Below are positions 45,546 through 55,380 of a stretch of 64,000 bases of DNA, one piece after another (the stretch's first letter is position 1; each line of letters opens with the position of its first letter). The notes under the pieces were generated by a model. It was not told where the DNA came from. It saw nothing but the letters and a program-made list of their open reading frames with translations, and made no database searches. Source of the stretch: Rebecca billardiae RCC1528 (Eukaryota; Haptophyta). The stretch is from positions 1,984,001 to 2,048,000 of the forward strand of contig OZ251231.1 of NCBI GenBank assembly GCA_965240325.2, in the 5' to 3' direction. Position numbers and translations under genes: made by a program.

Positions 45546-46074
45546 TTGCGGCATGAGCATCTGCTGGGGACACAGTACTCACCGTCTGCTGGAGACGGAA
45601 CGGTACACTCTACAGTCTGATTCTGCTAAGGTAGCTTACTTCAGCCACTTCCAGCTGATCAGATACAGCCTTGGCGCACTGCCAAGCTAGAAGCAACCCT
45701 ACCTCGGCAACACTACACACTTTACTTATACCAGACGAAACGTCGCGCGCGCTCGAAATGGGAGGCCTTCGAGGAAAGTGCATCGCCGAGTTCAGGGGCC
45801 GCTGGAGGCGCACACGGCACACGCGCGCTTTCGACAAGCCACGGACGGGCAACGGCCGCTTGGAAAGCGCGAAGTATCCGAATTTTCCGCAAGAGAAGCT
45901 GCGCACCGGCCACACAACCCTAAAGGTGCGTCTCTCGCGGCGCGCGCCTGCGACCACGCGCAGCCCACGCGCTTCCGCACCCTCGCGAGCTCACACGCGA
46001 CCTCTCCGCCCGCCTTCGCCCCCCACCTGCGCCGCAGCTCCTCGCCTCGCTCACCCGCTCCCAGCTCGCTCGTC
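45546..46074. other. Intergenic region upstream of the oxidoreductase gene
   Basis: The region 45690-45930 has lower GC with AAAGCGCGAAG-like phrases. It probably contains the promoter and 5' UTR of the next gene. No separate gene supported. Confidence 0.45.
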
Positions 46075-47521
46075 ATGTCGTCGTCCACGTCATCGTCGTT
46101 CCTCCCGCTCGCCATCGGCGTCAGTGCTGCTGCCGTCGGCGTCCTCGCCGTCACGCACATGCGCAAGGCATCGTCGAAGAAGACCAAGAAGAACGGCGCG
46201 CGCCTCAAGCAGGTCGACTTCTCCACCCAGCCCATCGTCTCCGTGGCTCCCCCACAGAGCATCTCCAAGCTCGCGTCGATGAGCGCCGCAGACTTGTGCG
46301 CGCACGGCCCGCGCGCTCGCGCCCACCTGGATGCAAGCGCGCTCGCAGGCGCGCGGCCGAGCGTGTGCTCACCATGTGCGCTATGTCTGCGCTATTCCGC
46401 CCACCGCCGCCCGCAGGAGCGTCAAGAACCTGCCGCCGAGCGAGAAGGGCTTTGTGGGCATCTGCATCGCCGGCACCGGCCGCATCGCCGAGGTGCACGT
46501 GCGCGCCATCCTGGGCAACCGGCGCGCGCGGCTGGTGCACGTGGTCGACGTGATGGGCGAGCGGGCCAAGGCGTTTGGCGCCAAGTATGGCTGCGCGACG
46601 TACTCCACGGACATCGCGCAGGCGTGCCAGGACCCTGCGGTGGACGCGGTGATGGTGTGCACGCCCACGCAGTTCCACGCGGCCGTGTGCAAGGTCGCCG
46701 CAGAGTACGGCAAGCCGATCTTCTGCGAGAAGCCCGTGGCCGCCGTGACGGACGACCTGATCAAGGTGTACCAGCACGCGGCTGCGTGCGACGTGCCGCT
46801 GCTCTGCGGCTTCCACCGCTCGTACGACCCCAACTTTGCGGAGGTGGTCGAGCTCGTTCAGTCGGGCGCGCTGAACGGCGTGTCGGTGCTCAAGTCGACG
46901 TCGCGCGACCACCCGCTGCCCTCGTTCGACTTCCTCAAGAAGGGCGGCGGCGAGCTGTTGTACGACTTCACCGTGCATGACTTTGACCAGCTGCTCTGGC
47001 TCACGGGCGATGGCGCCGACATGCCCGTCGCCGTCTTTGCCGCAGTCGGCACGTGCCTCGAGGAGCTGAAGGGCTCGGGCGTGGACGACACGTGCCTCGT
47101 GGTCGTCAAGTTCGCGTCGGGCGCGCTCGCGACCATCGACAACAGCCGGTTTGCGCCGTACGGCTACGACGCGCGCTGCGAGGTCTTCGGCCGCGGCGGG
47201 CAGGTGGCGATGAACAACCCGTCCACCTCCGCCGTCGTGCTGCAGTCCAACCGGCAGGGCGCGGTGGGCGGCGCCGTCGACGAGTCGTTCCCGCAGCGGT
47301 ACGCGCAGGCGTACGCCAACCAGATGGACCACTTCCTCGACATCTGCATGTTCGGCGCGGCGGAGAAGGTGGGCTTCAAGCACGCCCTGCTGGTCAACTT
47401 GCTCGCGGACGCCGCTGTCGAGTCGAAGCAGACTGGCGCTTTCGTAAACTTTGCCAAGTTCGCCGGGGCGAAGATGGCAGCGGCCGGCTTTGCGCTCGAC
47501 AGCTCGGCCGCCGCCGCCTGA
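46075..47521 (+). CDS. Gfo/Idh/MocA-family oxidoreductase, myo-inositol 2-dehydrogenase-like, N-terminally anchored
   Basis: These NAD(P)-dependent enzymes oxidise cyclitols and sugars. Exon 1 is 46075-46295 and exon 2 is 46417-47521. The 121-nt intron starts GTGCGC and ends CCGCAG. Joining gives AADL-SVKNLPPSEKGF in frame and 441 residues. Residues 9-27 (FLPLAIGVSAAAVGVLAVTH) are hydrophobic and are followed by KKTKK, so a membrane anchor is likely, unlike soluble relatives. The Rossmann motif ICIAGTGRIA is at residues 89-98, the cofactor motif CEKP at 177-180, and the catalytic GGGELLYDFTVHDFDQ at about 250-265 includes Asp257, His261 and Asp262. Substrate inferred only from IolG-like features. 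Confidence 0.88.
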
Positions 47522-47870
47522 TGGCTGATTGGCCTGTCAGAGATGCCGGCGACGCCGCCTTAACGGCTTAAGGTTTTAGTATGACTACGTACCTATGTAA
47601 TACCTCGCACGGGCAGCAGTCGCACTACGGTCCGACGGTCTGCGGCCGTGCTGGTGCGGTGCGCACCGTGAGAACTTTCGGGCGGCATCATCATATTATC
47701 ATCATCGCGCGCGCGCCTGAATGTATTCGATCAATTCAGATGATAACTACGGCCCGCGCTTGCTATGCAATGCCAATCAGCTGCCGTGAGACTCGAATTA
47801 TAACGAGAGCAGCATAGCCTCAGATGAATAATTATCGGCCACACTGCCATACAGACTAATAATTGGCGGC

Positions 47871-47952
<82 letters not shown>

Positions 47953-48157
47953 CTCGATCTCGATCTCGATCTCGATCTCGATCTCGATCTCGATCTCTCT
48001 CTCTACGGTAGTTGAGCGGACTAGCTAAACTACTATTATTATAGCTATATATATATATTGAATACTCACACACTACACTACACATATATACACTGCGTGC
48101 ATCACAGCGTGTGTATGGCACGGATCAGCTGGACACGCTTACAATACGTAGAGTCGA
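47522..48157. other. Convergent intergenic region with microsatellites
   Basis: Lies between the oxidoreductase stop (plus) and the cupin stop (minus). It contains the CT/GATCTC tract described separately and short AT-rich runs near 48040-48060. Confidence 0.5.
47873..48004. repeat. CT dinucleotide and GATCTC hexanucleotide repeats
   Basis: (CT)n for about 75 bp passes directly into about eight GATCTC units and ends in short CT. The hexamer looks like a point-mutated and re-expanded form of the CT run. Confidence 0.95.
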
Positions 48158-48817
48158 TCAGCGGATAAGATTCTGCACGTAGTCATCACTCAGGCCGATG
48201 TGCGCATAGTGCTCGCGCATTTTGGCCACCTTGTCGAACACGTCCTCAGCATGCTGCACGTTGCCAGCCTCGTCGCAGTAGAGGAGCGCGCCACTGACGT
48301 GAAACAACGTAAGCATTTCCTCATCGCCAAGCGTGACGAGTGTGTGCGTCTCCCCGGGCGTCTCATGCACGTACGCGCCTGGTCCTGCCTCCCACTCGTG
48401 CTCCAGGTACCGCCACCGGCCTCGCAGGACGTGTGCGTGCACTGGGCCGGTGTGGCGATGGCGGCTCAGCACGCCACCACCTCCCTTGACGCGCAGGATA
48501 TTGACGTAATAGCCCTGCGACACGCACATACACAGCGGGAAGAAGGACACCGAGTCGGTCTGAGGGACCCACAGCGGCGAATCGTCTGCGGGCACAGCCT
48601 GGCCAACAACGATTTCCGGCCGCGCGTCTAGTGGCTGCAGGCTCACGGCGGTCGTCGATGGCGCACTGGACATGATTGCCGAACGCGCGAGGCCACCGAG
48701 CCGCAATAGGCTGCTGCTCTTCGTCGCGTGGAGACGCGCTGCGCCACTCCACAGCGCGATGTGCACGAGGGCGCGCATCATGCCGAGTCTCGGCGCAGAA
48801 TAATCCGGACCGATCAT
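48158..48817 (-). CDS. Cupin, 2,4'-dihydroxyacetophenone dioxygenase-like
   Basis: An intronless 219-residue frame from ATG 48817. Cupins of this type are small beta-barrel metalloproteins; the named dioxygenase splits an aromatic ketone side chain. The metal site is visible: LSRHRHTGPVHAHVLRG at about residues 117-133 with His120, His122 and His127, and PGETHTL at about 154-160 with His158. WRYLEHEWEAGPGAYVHE matches the family's second cupin motif. The first ~48 residues are basic and amphipathic (MRALVHIALWSGAARLHATK) and may be an organelle-targeting peptide. It is head-to-head with an aminotransferase, 79 bp between starts, suggesting co-expression. Substrate not proven. Confidence 0.78.
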   Translation of the reverse strand: MIGPDYSAPRLGMMRALVHIALWSGAARLHATKSSSLLRLGGLARSAIMSSAPSTTAVSLQPLDARPEIVVGQAVPADDSPLWVPQTDSVSFFPLCMCVSQGYYVNILRVKGGGGVLSRHRHTGPVHAHVLRGRWRYLEHEWEAGPGAYVHETPGETHTLVTLGDEEMLTLFHVSGALLYCDEAGNVQHAEDVFDKVAKMREHYAHIGLSDDYVQNLIR

Positions 48818-48896
48818 CAGTGTTATTCAGTGCAGAGCGGGTCCGGTGGGCGCGGCCCCCGTGCGCGCTCGCCCGTGTGGATACTGGCTGGACGGC
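48818..48896. promoter_or_regulatory. 79-bp divergent intergenic region, cupin / aminotransferase
   Basis: Opposite starts at 48817 and 48897. A shared promoter is inferred. No core motif is clear. Confidence 0.45.
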
Positions 48897-50283
48897 ATGG
48901 AGCGACGCGCAGACGCGGAGCGCCCGGCGCTGAGCGCATTCGGCCGGGCGAGCGCGCCGAACCAGATCATGTCGCTCATCACGCCATTCGTCGGTGTCGA
49001 CGACGTCGCCCACCTCGCCCAGGGCGCGCCCCCGCCCTCTGTGTTTCCGATCACGGGTCTACAGCTTGAGCTTGCGGATGGGAACGTCGTGCGCGTCGGT
49101 GCCGAAGCCATGGCGAGCGCGCAGCAGTATCAGTACGCGCGCTCGGGGTACGCGCCGTTGACGGCGTGGTGCAGGTGCGCGCCTTCTGCGCGCCCCTCCC
49201 TGTCTTGCTCGCTTGCCTCCACAGGCTCATGCATGCGTCGCGCACGCTGTGCGCCGCAGGGACTTTACGGCTAAGCACCACCGCGTTCGTGGCGGTTGGG
49301 AGGTAGCGCTGCACGCTGGCGCAACAGACGCCATCTCCAAGCTGACCGAGGTGCTCTGCGACCCGGGCGACCTCGTGCTGTGCGAGGCGTACACGTGGTC
49401 GACCGCACTCGATGGCATGCGCATGCGTGGGGTGTGCCTCGCGGGCGTCGAGGTGGACGGCGACGGGATGGTGCCCGCCGCGCTTGAGCGCGAGATCGCT
49501 CGCGCTCAAGCCGCCAAGCAGGCAATCAAGGCCCTCTACATCGTGCCCAACGGCTCCAACCCGTGCGGCACCACGCTCGCGCCCGAGCGGTTTGCGCAGA
49601 TCTACGCGCTGTGCTCTGCGCACGGCATCCTGGTGATGGAGGACGACCCGTACTGGTGGCTGGGGCTGGGCGGCGCGAAGGAGCCGCTCCCCGGGCCGCG
49701 AACGTCATTCGCCTCGATCGACGCCGACTTGAACGTCGTGCGCATCGACTCCTTCGCCAAGAGCGTCGCGCCGGGCTTCCGGCTCGGCTGGCTCTCGGGG
49801 CCGCCGCGCGTCGTGCACGCGTTCAACGCCGCCAACTCCACCGCCACGCTCAATGGTACGCCATTCGCGATGGTGGCGCTGCACGCGCTGCTCGAGCACT
49901 GGGGCGAGGCGGGGCTGTACGCGCATATCGAGCGCACGCGTGCGGAGTACAGGCGGCGTCTGGACGCGGTGCTCCGCGTGGCTGAGGAGCGGCTGGCCGG
50001 CCTCGCCAGCTGGAGCGCGCCCAAGGCAGGGATGTTCCTCTTCCTCGACCTCTCGCCCTCGGGGGTGCAGGACTCGACCAAGCTGATGCCCAAGCTGCGC
50101 GAACACCGCGTGCTCACCATCCCCTCTGCCGTGTTCTCGCCGAGCGGCGCGCCGTCGCCGCACATGCGCATTTCTTTCTCCCAAGCTAGCGACGACGACA
50201 TTGCCAAGGGCATCAGCCGGCTGGCCGATCTGCTCAGTTGTCACAGTCATCATCACGACAGTGACGAGCAGCAGACAGTGTAG
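48897..50283 (+). CDS. PLP-dependent aminotransferase class I/II, AADAT/kynurenine aminotransferase II-like
   Basis: It transfers amino groups between amino acids such as 2-aminoadipate, kynurenine or aromatic amino acids and 2-oxo acids. Exon 1 is 48897-49174 and exon 2 is 49260-50283. The 85-nt intron starts GTGCGC and ends CCGCAG. The join restores TAWCRDFTAKHH and gives 433 residues, normal for AADAT. PLP contacts are visible: VPNGSNPCGTT (Asn194), MEDDPYWWL (Asp222, Tyr224) and DSFAKSVAPGFRLGW, with Lys260 as the Schiff-base lysine and Arg267. QYQYARSGYAPLTAW is the family's substrate-loop motif. There is no clear targeting peptide. The ending is His/Asp-rich and low complexity. Exact substrate not determined. 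Confidence 0.9.
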
Positions 50284-50421
50284 TGTGTCGTGTTGATGTG
50301 ACTGATCAGCAGCAATCAGTCATCAGCAGAATCATCATCAGCAGCGCGCGCGCGCATATCATATCGCGTAGTAGCTAGTACGACTTAGTATAGTAATAAT
50401 ATAGTAGTTCGTATTATTTAT
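50284..50421. other. Short 3' flank
   Basis: Low-GC sequence with GTAGTAGCTAGTACGAC-like phrases. No gene. Confidence 0.4.
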
Positions 50422-50480
50422 GATCGGCTACGCCGATCTTCGGGTAGTAAACAACGAAGTTGAGGGCGCACGGCCCGATA
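50422..50480 (+). repeat. GATCGGCTACGCCGATC dispersed repeat
   Basis: The palindrome at 50422-50438 is followed by TTCGGGTAGTAAACAACGAA and GAGGGCGCACGGCCC, as at 11271 and inverted at 19867. Confidence 0.85.
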
Positions 50481-52080
50481 GTGGCTGCTAGTTGTCGCGT
50501 TCTTTCTTCGTCACGAATCACGCAGCTTGTGAGCAGCAGCCGGCTTGTGATAGCCTGGTCCATCTCGATTTTCGCCAGTGTAAAAGCCTTTTTCGGATTT
50601 TGGGCGCCTCATTTCTCCCGATTTTTCTCGTTGCTCGTCGCGCTCGTCAAAAATCGCCACCGGCCGTCCGACGGCTCGCCGCGACGAAGGTCGGAAGGGG
50701 CTCGAGAGCCTCGACTGGACGACTGCGCCGCCTCATGTCAGGTGTAGTGCTGGACACATCGTTCGGGTGCCCCGGTGGTGTGCGTGCACACCTTGAGCGA
50801 CATGTCTGCGTTGCTTCCGCCGCCCGCGGTCCGTCGCCAGGTCGACTTCTTGCCCGACGGCGTGCGTCGAACGCTCACCTGCTGGGTTGCGCCGCGCCTT
50901 CGAGACGGGCCACCTCGGGTAATATGCGGGCCACGCGACGGCTCGTGTCGGCCACCGCCTACCCCTAGCATGTATTCGATGCCACCACCAGCGTTGGGCG
51001 CGCTGCGCATCGCCAACGCTTCATCCGGCCAGTCCCGTCACGTTCGCGCATGGGTCGTCCTGAGCGGCGGCTGTCGATTTGTGCTCCTCGTGGAGCTGTA
51101 TGACGGGCTGGTGGCGAGCAGGATGGCTCGCCTTGCGGGGCTGGGTGTGTACAGTCGCAGTGTGGTGGCTGCCGGCTGACTCCCATCGCATGGGTGCTGC
51201 TTTACCGTCATGGCCTTTGCTGCGAGCACAAGGTCGAGGATCGTACCGCGGTCTGCGAGGCAGAGTCGACGGAGTCGTCGCTTGAAGATGGTTGAGAGCG
51301 CTCATACGTCTTCCTTGGTGCCGTGCAGCTACTCCAGCACGCAAGGCTTGCGCTCTGGCGCCTGTTTGGTGTCCATGGGTGGCACATTGTGCCATTCGGG
51401 TGGCTCGGAAGCACGTGCTCGGGTGTCTTTCCCGTTTACGCGCGGTGGGCCATGTCACCACGCACGGCCAGAGCATGTCATGGCACGCGGAGGGTGCCCA
51501 TGAACGATCCCCACCCCGGTGGTGGCCGTAGGCGCACTCAAAGCGGTCGCATCGTCACCCGCGGATCACATCAGTCCGCCGTTGAGGCTGTCGGGCGAGC
51601 AAAGACGTGCGATCTGACCCTTGGACGGGCAGCTAGAATCGCGATTATGCCTCATCTAAGGACGCACATGTCGTCGTTGTAGGCAGTACTGATGCCCCAA
51701 GTGAAAGGGCGGGCGTGGCACGCGACTTGACAGCTTGAATGACTCGATGCACGCCGCCATGGACACGCGAACCGGATCCGTTGCGAACCTGCCGTGTGGC
51801 TCACGGCGGCGCGCGTTGTGCCGCATATCGGCCAGTCGCCACGCAGGAGATGGTCTCCAGACCAGGTCCAGCACCTGACCGACTGCCGCACGCCTGGCCG
51901 GGTGGGAGTCCGGCCCTCTTCTTGTCTGCAGGAGTGCGCGGAAGGCCAGGCGGAGCCTCTTCCGACCAATGCACCCCGCGCGCCGCACTAATCGTGCAGC
52001 CTGGGACAGCTACCCACCTATGGCGAATATGTAACGACATAGTGGCATTGTAATTATACAGGTCCAGACCGCGTATTTAT
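50481..52080 (-). other. Unassigned region with broken coding-like minus-strand fragments
   Basis: GC content is moderate. Minus-strand frames such as 51656-51988 (GQVLDLVWRPSPAWRLADMR) and 51021-51476 read less like noise than the plus strand but are interrupted and change frame. A decayed retroelement is possible, from loose resemblance to Copia-type CxxCI...R ... LDLV wording. I could not confirm a family. Confidence 0.25.
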
Positions 52081-53520
52081 GCGGGTACACTGCCCATACT
52101 ATGCGGGTACAAATGGGTAATATTGTCGATCTTGCAGTAGTTGAGTACGGCCACTTGCGCACAGACCACAGCCCATCCTAATGGCCTGTACCAAGGTTCA
52201 TGCTCGCCTCGACGTACGCCAATAAGTAAGTTCGTGCGTTTGGGCTCATTTCGGTTAAGTACTTACCCACCTTCAGACTGACGATTCTCTATGTGTCCGT
52301 AGTTGTCCGCGGCGCGCGCGCGCACGCTCACGACGGGCCGCGGATGCGATTTTTAGGCCGAAACTTTTGCTCCGCCCGGGCTGGGCCCATTTGTTACGCT
52401 GTTTCCGGGTGTGAGCGCGTGCCTAGGGGCCCGCATTCATTTGGCGATAAAATCCCCGAAAGTGCTCCAGTGCGTTTGGACCAGGCTACTTGTGACGACA
52501 CGGTCGGACGGTCGGACGGGTGCATGCGCCGAATGCAGCCGAGTCACTGGCGAGTCCGACAGCCGGGCGGCGGCGCCGGGGGTGCACGCGAGCTCGCACG
52601 CGCGTTGTGTGCGCAGCCGCGCTGCGCGCAGAGCAGCCACTCAGCGCCGCGCCCGACCACTACGCGAGAAGCCGCTGCGCCGCGCGCAGCGGCAGCAGCG
52701 GCGCCTCCGCAGCGCGCGCCGAGCCGCCGCCTCCCGCCCGTCCCGCCTCGGCCGCGGCCGCGGCGCGCGAGCGACTTGCGGCTTGCGGCGGCGGCGGGCA
52801 GCGGCGGCGCGGCGAGCGCGCACAGCGGCCCCTCGAGCGTGCGGCCGAGCGCCGCCGCGTACGTCGGGTCGCGCGCCGCGCGCCATCGCCCACACGGCCG
52901 CGGCCCAGTGCGCCGCGCCGTCCGCCACGAGGCGCGGTGCACGGTGGTGCACACATTTTGGAGGCGCGCGCCGTCGAGGCGCGGGACGGGCGGGAGGGCG
53001 GACGGGGGCGGGGGGAGCGGCGGCGGCGGCGGCGGCGCGTTGCGCGAGCCGCAGCGTACGCCCGCGCCGATCTTGAATGATGAATCTCGACGGCGGCGGC
53101 CGTGGCGACGCGTGCGCGCGCGTCGACCAACGGCGGCGCGGCCTCTGCGACGGCGGCACGGTGCGGCGGGGGCAGCGGCGGCGCGACGGCGTCGGCGGTG
53201 GCGCGCTCGCACAGCGTCTGCCGCCCGCGCGCGCCGCCGTCGTCGCCGTCGTCGCCGCGACGGAGGGCGTGCGCGCGAGGTCGGCGGCGGTGTGCGCGGC
53301 GGCGCTGGGCGAGTGCGCCAGCCTCTCGGGCAGCACACGCCCCGCCGCGCGCCCGCCGCCGCCCAGGCTCCCGCGCCCGGCCGCGCGCCGCGCCGCCGCG
53401 CGCGCGCAGAGGCCGCGCGCGACGATCGGCTCGTACTCGTCGTGTTTTGCGCGAGCCGGCCGGCGCAACGTGACGCCTCGCGATCTGAATCGTCACGCGT
53501 CAGGACACTACTGGTAGTCT
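52081..53520. other. Unassigned GC-rich region
   Basis: After direct repeats of ATGCGGGTAC near 52078 and 52100, the stretch 52540-53470 is extremely GC-rich and open in five or six frames, all Arg/Ala/Pro-rich. No domain is visible, so no gene is called. Confidence 0.4.
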
Positions 53521-53647
53521 TATTTTCAGAGAGCTCCTATAATGATTGCAGATGGATCATAACGTCGAATCACACCCGCATTTGGCTTTGAATCAATTCG
53601 TCGTACTTGAAGCGGTAGAAATTCTTATGCTCATGAGATTTTGGGCT

Positions 53648-53707
53648 CGTCAATGCGGGTGGCAATCCATTCTTGCAATCCAAGAAGGATTGCCACCCGC
53701 ATTGACG
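53648..53707. repeat. Perfect 21-bp-arm hairpin
   Basis: CGTCAATGCGGGTGGCAATC... is inverted exactly at 53687-53707 with an 18-nt loop. It lies beside repeat C. GGTGGCAATCC also occurs in the longer copy of repeat C near 18281, so it belongs to that element. Confidence 0.85.
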
Positions 53708-53755
53708 TCGTATCAACAGATGACCAAAAGTATATCAACAACAGTAGCTTGCTAA

Positions 53756-54302
53756 CCGTATGATACCAGGGCGCGCGGGAAGGTCGATTCAAGCTACCCG
53801 CGCAATACCATATCGCGTCGCTTTGATGAATCTGATGAGTGAACAGCTCTCGTTTCAGTTGAATGGCGGGCGATCGTCTTTCGTTGAAACGGTGTTTTTG
53901 AAGCGCAGTTCTCTTATAAGAGAAGAGGGATGCGTCTAATCTAAAACGCTGTTTTTCAGAAGCGCGTGAATCAAAGCTGACGACCCAACCTATCGTTTCT
54001 ATGGTTGGCGAGCTGTTTCAGGCTCTTACAATTCAGGCATCTTACTATGACGGAATGTTCTAACACACGGCTGGTGTTATGTGCTATTCCACCCTGCATT
54101 CCCCTAAGTGTTACTATCGTTAAAATTAAGGGGCAGTACAAACGCAATCATTGCGGCAGCGATATCCACTCATACGCGGTGGCCACCTACCGAAAAATCC
54201 CCAAAATCCTGCGCGCATCCTCTTTTTGATTTTGCGGAGCACGTGCGCCGCCCCCCCCCCCGGCTTTCGCTCACGCTCAGACCTTTCGGGGGGGGGGGGG
54301 CG
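53756..54302 (-). repeat. Dispersed repeat C, copy 2 (inverted)
   Basis: Reverse complement of 17781-18475, ending in a C-run (54250-54261) and G-run (54288-54300) with the same intervening sequence. It lacks about 160 bp present in copy 1. Confidence 0.85.
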
Positions 54303-55380
54303 TGCGCCATAATAAAGTCGTATAGTCGTCATATCGATCAACGTCATCGGACATCGGTCATCGTCTGGTTATTATATTCATCGATGATCGTCATCATCTG
54401 CGCGCTGGCGACGCGCGAATCGCACGCTACTACTAGTATAGCAGTCGTCGTCTACTAATTACAGTAGTAGTTAGTACGACATAGCTACTACAGTCTACAC
54501 GACATGATGACTCATCGCGCACGGCACGCCTGGCCGCCGCCGCGCCGCCCGCCCCGCGCGCGCTCAGCCAGTGATTGATGCAGAGCCGATGCTCCACGCC
54601 GCGCGCCGCGCGGCCCGCGTCCACGGGTGGCAACGGTGCTACAGCTAGCTGGTGACCAGAGTCCAGACGAAGCAGCAGTGCTCGCTCGCGGACGCTCAGT
54701 GGTCCGACGCGCGGTTCAAGCAGGCGAAGCTCGAGCTGATGTGCCAGTGCGCACGACGCAGGAGAACACGGGCGCGCTCAAGCGCGTCAGCCAGCTGCTC
54801 AGCCCCAGGCGACGCTCGAGGGCACGCTCCGAACAAGACCCAGATCGTGTGGCGCGCGCCATCAGTCAGTAGCCCGAACCGCGTCCCCCCACGCGCGCAC
54901 GCGCACCGAGCCGCCCGCGCGCCCCGCGCCCACGCCGCACGCGCACACACACGCGCCGCAAGCGGAGAGCGCACCATGTATGTCGACGCCGGACGCGGTG
55001 CCGATCGGCAGGGCAGGAGGCTATTTAGTCGATATCGAGCGCGGTCGATCGCCTCGCGGGCTCGTGCAGATTGTCTATCGATCGTCATCAGCGCATTGAT
55101 CAGCTGTGATGACAGTATAGTAGCAGGCGTATATCATCTAGATCGAGCAATAATATATATGCGCGCGTGTCGCGCATATATATAGCAGCATCACCAGGGG
55201 CAGGATCGTCTGGTCACTCTGGTCCTGGACACCGATGGGCCGCACGCGCGCGCCGGCCGACGCTGCGGAGCCTGATTTCCTTGAACCTGGTAGCTGCCGC
55301 CTGATTGTATCTAGTGCCTACTGCTGCCGCGCTGGTCCGGACGCGACGGATGCGGATGCCTGCCCGAGCAGCTAACCGCT
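54303..55380. other. Unassigned intergenic region
   Basis: The plus-strand stretch 54650-54870 contains coding-like pieces (DARFKQAKLELMCQ, then GALKRVSQLLSPRRRS in another frame) that may be a decayed exon. An ATATAT...GCGCGC palindrome lies near 55150-55185. The last ~100 bp is probably 3' UTR of the channel gene. Confidence 0.35.

Noticed and set aside
51656-51988. Copia-type retrotransposon integrase fragment
   Set aside because: Only loose wording similarity (CIGRK ... LDLV); stops and frame changes prevent a supported call.
52544-53500. GC-rich frames of about 270 codons on both strands
   Set aside because: All frames are low-complexity Arg/Ala and none has a recognisable domain.
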